Origin: Betaproteobacteria bacterium
GTDB lineage: Bacteria; Pseudomonadota; Gammaproteobacteria; Burkholderiales; Rhodocyclaceae
Direction of reading: 5' to 3'
DNA: 64,000 bases
Assembly: GCA_012026885.1 (NCBI GenBank)
Contig: VEPL01000025.1
Span: forward strand, 170,585 to 234,584
The position numbers and the translations under genes were made by a program. The stretch's first letter is position 1. Every line of letters begins with the position of its first letter. The notes under the pieces are model-generated. The model was given only the letters and a program-made list of their open reading frames with translations. It was not told where the DNA came from and did not search any database. Positions 61,001 to 64,000 of the stretch are shown one piece after another.

Positions 61001-64000
61001 CGACGGCTGCAAACGCGAATGGTGCCGTTGCGCTTTCAATCAACATCAATGACCAAGGCAATACGGGAATTGATCCGGGTCTGACCGGAACCGCTGCCAA
61101 CGAACAAGCGAATGCGACCCTGACGCTGGCAATTACGCCGGTCAACGATGCACCGGTCGTCGATCTGAATGGTGCCGCCGCTACCGGCAGCGGATATGCC
61201 ACCTATTTCAATGTCGACACCGGCAACGCGGTGTCTGTCGCGGATGCCGACATCATCATTACCGATGTCGATAGCGCCAACATCCAGTCCGCCACGATTA
61301 CCCTGACCAACGCCCGGGCAGGCGACTTTTTCACGGTCGGCGGCCCGCTTCCCGGCGGTATCGCCTACACGATTTCCGGGAATGTCGTCACGCTGACCGG
61401 GTCGGCGACTCTGGCGCAGTATCAGGATGCGATCCGGCTGGTCAGTTTCGATACCAGCAGTACCAATGCGACGACCCGTACCGTAACAGTGGTGGTCAAC
61501 GACGGTTCGACGAATAGCGTTGCGCAGACGACCTCAATAGCGATTCTCGGCGCTGGCGCGCGTTCTGTTATCGACCTTGACGCCGATGACAGCAGTGGTG
61601 CGAATGCCACTGCATACCTGGGCAGCTATACGGAGAACGGGCCGGCGGTGGCGATCGCCGATGTGGACATCGTCATAACGGACGACAACAGTCTGAATCT
61701 TACCGGCGCGACGGTTACGCTGACCAATCGGCAGGCCGGCGACCTTCTGGCGGCCGGAACGATGCCGGCCGGCATCACGGCCTCCGCCTACAATCCGGCG
61801 ACCGGCGTCATCACGTTGAGCGGATCGGCTTCGCTCGCGGATTATCAGACGGCTATCCGTGGGATCACCTTCGCCGCTGGCGGTGGCGATACGCCAAACA
61901 CCACGGCACGCTCGATCAACGTTACCGTTAACGATGGCGGCGGTAACAGCAATACTGCGGTCGCAACGATCAACGTTGTTGCGGTCAACGACGCACCGAC
62001 GGCAACTATCATTCCGGCGAGCTATGTCGCTACCGAGCAGACGGCGCTCAACCTGGCCGGTTCCGGCCTATCGATTGCCGATGTCGATGCCGGCTCGGCA
62101 ACGGTTCGCGCCATCCTTTCGGTGACCAGCGGCATTGTCAGCGCCGCGGTAGGTACGACTGGGGTGACGATCGTTTCCGGCAACGGGACAGCGACGCTGA
62201 CCATCAGCGGTACGACAACCCAGATCAATAACCTGTTGGCGGGCAACAGCGGCGCTACCCTGACCTACATCAATAGCGCCGATAACCCTCCGGCGACGGC
62301 CACCCTGACGCTCACTGCCAGCGATCTTGGTAACACCGGCACCGGCGGGACGCTTACCGGGTCGGACACGGCGACGATCAATATCGCGGCGGTCAATGAT
62401 GCCCCGGTTCTCGCTGCGGGCAGTACGCTGAACTATGTCGAGAACCAGGCCGGTCGGGCGATCAACACCGCGATCACGGTCGCCGATCCGGACAACACTA
62501 CACTGTCCACGGCAACTGTCCGCATTTCTGCCAATTTCCAGACAGATCAGGACGTTCTCGGCTTCGCCGGTGGGGCGGCTTACGGAAACATCACCGGCAG
62601 CTACGGCGCCACGACTGGCGTCCTGACGCTCGCTTCTGCCGGCAGCACGGCGACGGTCGCGCAATGGCAGGCCGCGTTGCGCGCGGTGACCTACGCGAAC
62701 ACGTCGGACAATCCGAGCACGCTCCCGCGTACCGTCACCTACCAGATTGACGATGGCCAACCGCTCAGCCACGCCAGCAACACAATTTCCAGCACGGTCA
62801 ATGTGGCTGCGGTTAACGATGTGCCGGTCCTCGATCTCGATGCGAGTTCGGCCGGCACAGGCTATGCGACGGTGTTCAATCTGGATACCGGTGCCGCCAT
62901 TCCGGTTGGCGATATCGACGTTAGCATTACCGACGTGGACAGCACGAGCATTACTGGCGCGACGATCACCATTTCTGGTGGCCGTCAGGGAACTGACTTC
63001 TTGACGGCAGGCATACTGCCCGCGGGGATCACGGCGAGTGCCTACAATGCAACGTCAGGCGTGCTAACGCTTAGCGGGGCGGCATCGCTTGCCGACTACC
63101 AGACCGCGATCCGTGCAGTCAGCTTCGACTCGAATTCGACGAATGCCGCAACGCGAACGATCACCGTGACGGTGACCGATGGTTCGGCAACCAGTGTGGC
63201 GGCCAGCACGACGGTCACTATCCTCGGCGCCGGCGACCGGCCGGTCACCGACCTCGATGCCAATGACAGCAGTGGTGCGACCGGAACGGGGTACCGGACT
63301 ACGTTCACGGAGAACGGCCCGGCCGTTGCCCTGGGCGACGCGGATGTGGTGATCACCGACAGCAATAGCGTAAATTTGACCGGTGCGACTATCACGCTGA
63401 CCAATCGGCAGGCGGGCGATGTTCTGGCTGCTGTCTCTTTGCCGCCGGGGATCACGGCGAGTGCCTACAATCCTGCCTCCGGTGTTATCACCCTGAGCGG
63501 TTCGGCTACTTTGGCGAGCTATCAGACGGCGGTTCGGTCGATAACGTTTGCCAGCACCAGCGATACGCCGAACACGACGGCCCGGGTCATCAACATTACG
63601 GTCAATGATGGTGGTGGCAACGGCAATGTGGCGGTTGCGACCGTTAATGTTGTGCCGACCGACGACGCGACGGTGATCACGGGGACGAGCACGGCGGCGC
63701 TGACCGAGACGAACGCGGTCCAAAACACCGGCGGCACGCTGGTGGCGACCGACCCGGACAGCTCGAACGCCTTCGTGGTGCAGACCAACGTGGCGGGGGG
63801 CAACAACTACGGCAAGTTCAGCATTGCCGCGGACGGCACCTGGACCTACACGATGGACAGCGCCCACAACGAATTTGTGGGCGGGCAGACCTACAGCGAC
63901 TCGATCACGGTGGCGACGGCCGACGGCACGACGCAGGTGCTGACGGTGACGATGACCGGGACCGACGACGCGACGGTGATCACGGGGACGAGCACGGCGG
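58099..64000 (+). CDS. Giant repetitive type I-secreted adhesin (LapA-like), cut by the window
   Basis: The ATG at 58099 opens a frame of about 1967 codons with no stop; the end is off the window. The first ~75 residues (VREIRNGDPIREGDVVQAADG, then TVDGRTVGLGAGEA) resemble an N-terminal retention module. Two Ig-like domains (about residues 180-360) carrying TPTL-G and DGTW follow, then a tandem-95-type repeat near residues 695-790 (GSYTYTPTGDYSGPDSFTYT), many cadherin-like repeats with NDAP linkers, and finally VCBS repeats. It is very acidic and almost free of Cys. It is exported presumably by the genes just upstream. LapD/LapG homologues are not in the window. Confidence 0.9.
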   Translation, partial: MADIVALVTNLTGKAFARDPDNNVREIRNGDPIREGDVVQAADGGRVQLATVDGRTVGLGAGEAIKLDAEVAAPGGQPDATTSSVQATQPVLAKVSRTVVGRDGTFSFDDDGGRGSGTENSNGHSFVELVRVIELVDPLAFQFSTTRFPLTDTIQGAIAPIVLVSAGVVVTGQLDPSSDTGIAGDLLTNDSTPTLVGTATPGATVEVSTPFGVITTVATAAGTWTLTLPSPLPDGAVSLVVTARDALGGVATTTISFSVDTAISLTAELAPASDTALIGDNLTREDTPTLRGTGEPGASITVTSPAGEVLTTTVSADGTWSVTTGIPLPDGAARFDVVTRDAAGNTKSATVDLTIDTTPPGAPMVEIREDANNDGRLGAAEISGDADVRVTLPGNAVAGDTLTVSDGAVSRTFVLTAADITAGFVDTTFANPADGATLAVTAGLADRAGNVSPTGSDSASRDSTPPTAIAVAASGAEDPASRIAITLQATDTGSGVVSYRLDSLPLNGTLYTSAAGSTMVAAGTDYAVAVNGTLTLYFMPATDWSGGTAFDYRATDLAGNVSPVASATISVAPVSDAPSLAVSAASGDEDTAIALSISAAQTDVDASEVLTVTIGGIPAGATLSNTNGDTLTISGGSITLSPAQLAGLKIMPPANSDADFSLTVTATSKDGTATAATTVDTLAVTVNAVTDLTASDDSGSGNEDGSISGTVAAGDSTTSGGSLSYAKATDPGHGTVTVGSDGSYTYTPTGDYSGPDSFTYTVTDAASGESLTRTVNLTINPVSDIVGDVATTNEDSAVTINVLGNDTFESAGRTITAVNGSAISVGGAPVAVANGFVSLNASGQLIFSPVANYNGSASFTYTVTSGGVAETASVNVTVNAINDTPTIAVPASIAVTEDVATRLTGLGFGDADAGSGIVVVTMPAPTGTLRATAGGGVTVGGTATTRTLTGTLADINAFLTSGNGVFYTTAANANGAVALSININDQGNTGIDPGLTGTAANEQANATLTLAITPVNDAPVVDLNGAAATGSGYATYFNVDTGNAVSVADADIIITDVDSANIQSATITLTNARAGDFFTVGGPLPGGIAYTISGNVVTLTGSATLAQYQDAIRLVSFDTSSTNATTRTVTVVVNDGSTNSVAQTTSIAILGAGARSVIDLDADDSSGANATAYLGSYTENGPAVAIADVDIVITDDNSLNLTGATVTLTNRQAGDLLAAGTMPAGITASAYNPATGVITLSGSASLADYQTAIRGITFAAGGGDTPNTTARSINVTVNDGGGNSNTAVATINVVAVNDAPTATIIPASYVATEQTALNLAGSGLSIADVDAGSATVRAILSVTSGIVSAAVGTTGVTIVSGNGTATLTISGTTTQINNLLAGNSGATLTYINSADNPPATATLTLTASDLGNTGTGGTLTGSDTATINIAAVNDAPVLAAGSTLNYVENQAGRAINTAITVADPDNTTLSTATVRISANFQTDQDVLGFAGGAAYGNITGSYGATTGVLTLASAGSTATVAQWQAALRAVTYANTSDNPSTLPRTVTYQIDDGQPLSHASNTISSTVNVAAVNDVPVLDLDASSAGTGYATVFNLDTGAAIPVGDIDVSITDVDSTSITGATITISGGRQGTDFLTAGILPAGITASAYNATSGVLTLSGAASLADYQTAIRAVSFDSNSTNAATRTITVTVTDGSATSVAASTTVTILGAGDRPVTDLDANDSSGATGTGYRTTFTENGPAVALGDADVVITDSNSVNLTGATITLTNRQAGDVLAAVSLPPGITASAYNPASGVITLSGSATLASYQTAVRSITFASTSDTPNTTARVINITVNDGGGNGNVAVATVNVVPTDDATVITGTSTAALTETNAVQNTGGTLVATDPDSSNAFVVQTNVAGGNNYGKFSIAADGTWTYTMDSAHNEFVGGQTYSDSITVATADGTTQVLTVTMTGTDDATVITGTSTA
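60898..60907 (+). repeat. Run of ten G inside the adhesin gene
   Basis: Ten consecutive G at codons for Gly-Gly-Gly-Val. The frame is open on both sides in this copy. A one-base slip here would truncate the adhesin near residue 935. Confidence 0.9.
61141..63660 (+). repeat. Duplicated two-module unit in the adhesin
   Basis: A module beginning VNDAPVVDLNG at 61141 and its neighbour beginning VIDLDADDSSG at 61567 recur as VNDVPVLDLDA at 62812 and VTDLDANDSSG at 63244. The offsets are 1671 and 1677 bases. Blocks such as ENGPAVA and LTNRQAGD are shared between copies, and two other modules lie between the pairs. This points to duplication of a larger unit within the gene. Confidence 0.75.
63661..64000 (+). 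repeat. Start of a near-identical VCBS tandem repeat array
   Basis: The 37 bases at 63661-63697 (coding DDATVITGTSTAA) recur exactly at 63964-64000, a period of 303 bases or 101 residues. The unit encodes a VCBS repeat with GKFSIAADGTWTYTMDSAHN. Because the match is exact at DNA level, the array is recent and probably continues past the window. Confidence 0.85.

Overview
The window is GC-rich, densely coded, and reads as the chromosome of a respiratory betaproteobacterium, most likely of the Rhodocyclales (Azonexaceae/Rhodocyclaceae). That placement rests on the kinds of genes and their order: secD-yajC-tgt-queA, a cd1 nitrite reductase cluster, cyanophycin synthesis, adk followed by a PPi-dependent phosphofructokinase and a K+-independent H+-PPase, and many c-type cytochromes. 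It is inferred; there is no rRNA in the window and no database was searched. No insertion sequence, phage or CRISPR array was seen.

Layout. 1-5000 (minus strand) carries the protein-export genes secD and yajC, the queuosine genes tgt and queA, tRNA-Leu(CAA) and a small Rap1a/Tai-like secreted protein that overlaps the siroheme-forming methyltransferase gene (nirE/cobA). 6020-12399 is a denitrification operon: nirS, a heme protein with an ethylbenzene-dehydrogenase-type domain, a cupredoxin, nirC, nirF, a fused nirDL, nirG and nirH. The remaining heme d1 genes nirJ and nirN lie 16 kb away at 28353-31075. FNR/DNR-type palindromes precede both blocks. Between them sit a probably Fur-controlled iron-uptake operon (cupredoxin, FTR1 permease, outer-membrane protein), a Tat-exported DmsA-like molybdoenzyme with a DmsB-like ferredoxin and an anchored pentaheme cytochrome, and a four-gene cyanophycin block (cphA, a truncated cphA', DUF1854, ABC exporter).

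31-39 kb holds assorted chromosomal genes: a hydrolase, an L,D-transpeptidase, an AhpD-like protein, an SpmAB-type membrane protein, infA, an rRNA pseudouridine synthase, a DUF192 protein and ubiC. 39.1-44.1 kb (minus) encodes an MtrA/MtrB-type trans-outer-membrane electron conduit: a decaheme cytochrome and its porin, flanked by two paralogous monoheme cytochromes and a cytochrome b561-like protein. A perfect FNR palindrome overlaps the ribosome binding site of its first gene. 44.4-53.7 kb carries sodB, xseA, exbBD-lpxK-trm112-kdsB, adk, pfp and hppA.

53.8-64 kb is a type I secretion block: ABC transporter, HlyD-like adaptor, LuxR-type regulator, and the first ~1967 codons of a giant repetitive adhesin that runs off the window.

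Together the genes describe a facultative anaerobe able to reduce nitrite, probably another oxyanion or S/N-oxide, and possibly to exchange electrons with extracellular acceptors or donors. It can store nitrogen as cyanophycin, use pyrophosphate for energy, and attach to surfaces through a large secreted adhesin. The least explained observation is a dispersed repeat of about 33 bp, with core GCGGTCGAC or GCGGTCAAC and an A-rich tail, seen at eight places. Three copies lie inside coding sequence, two of them in the signal peptides of nirC and nirN.
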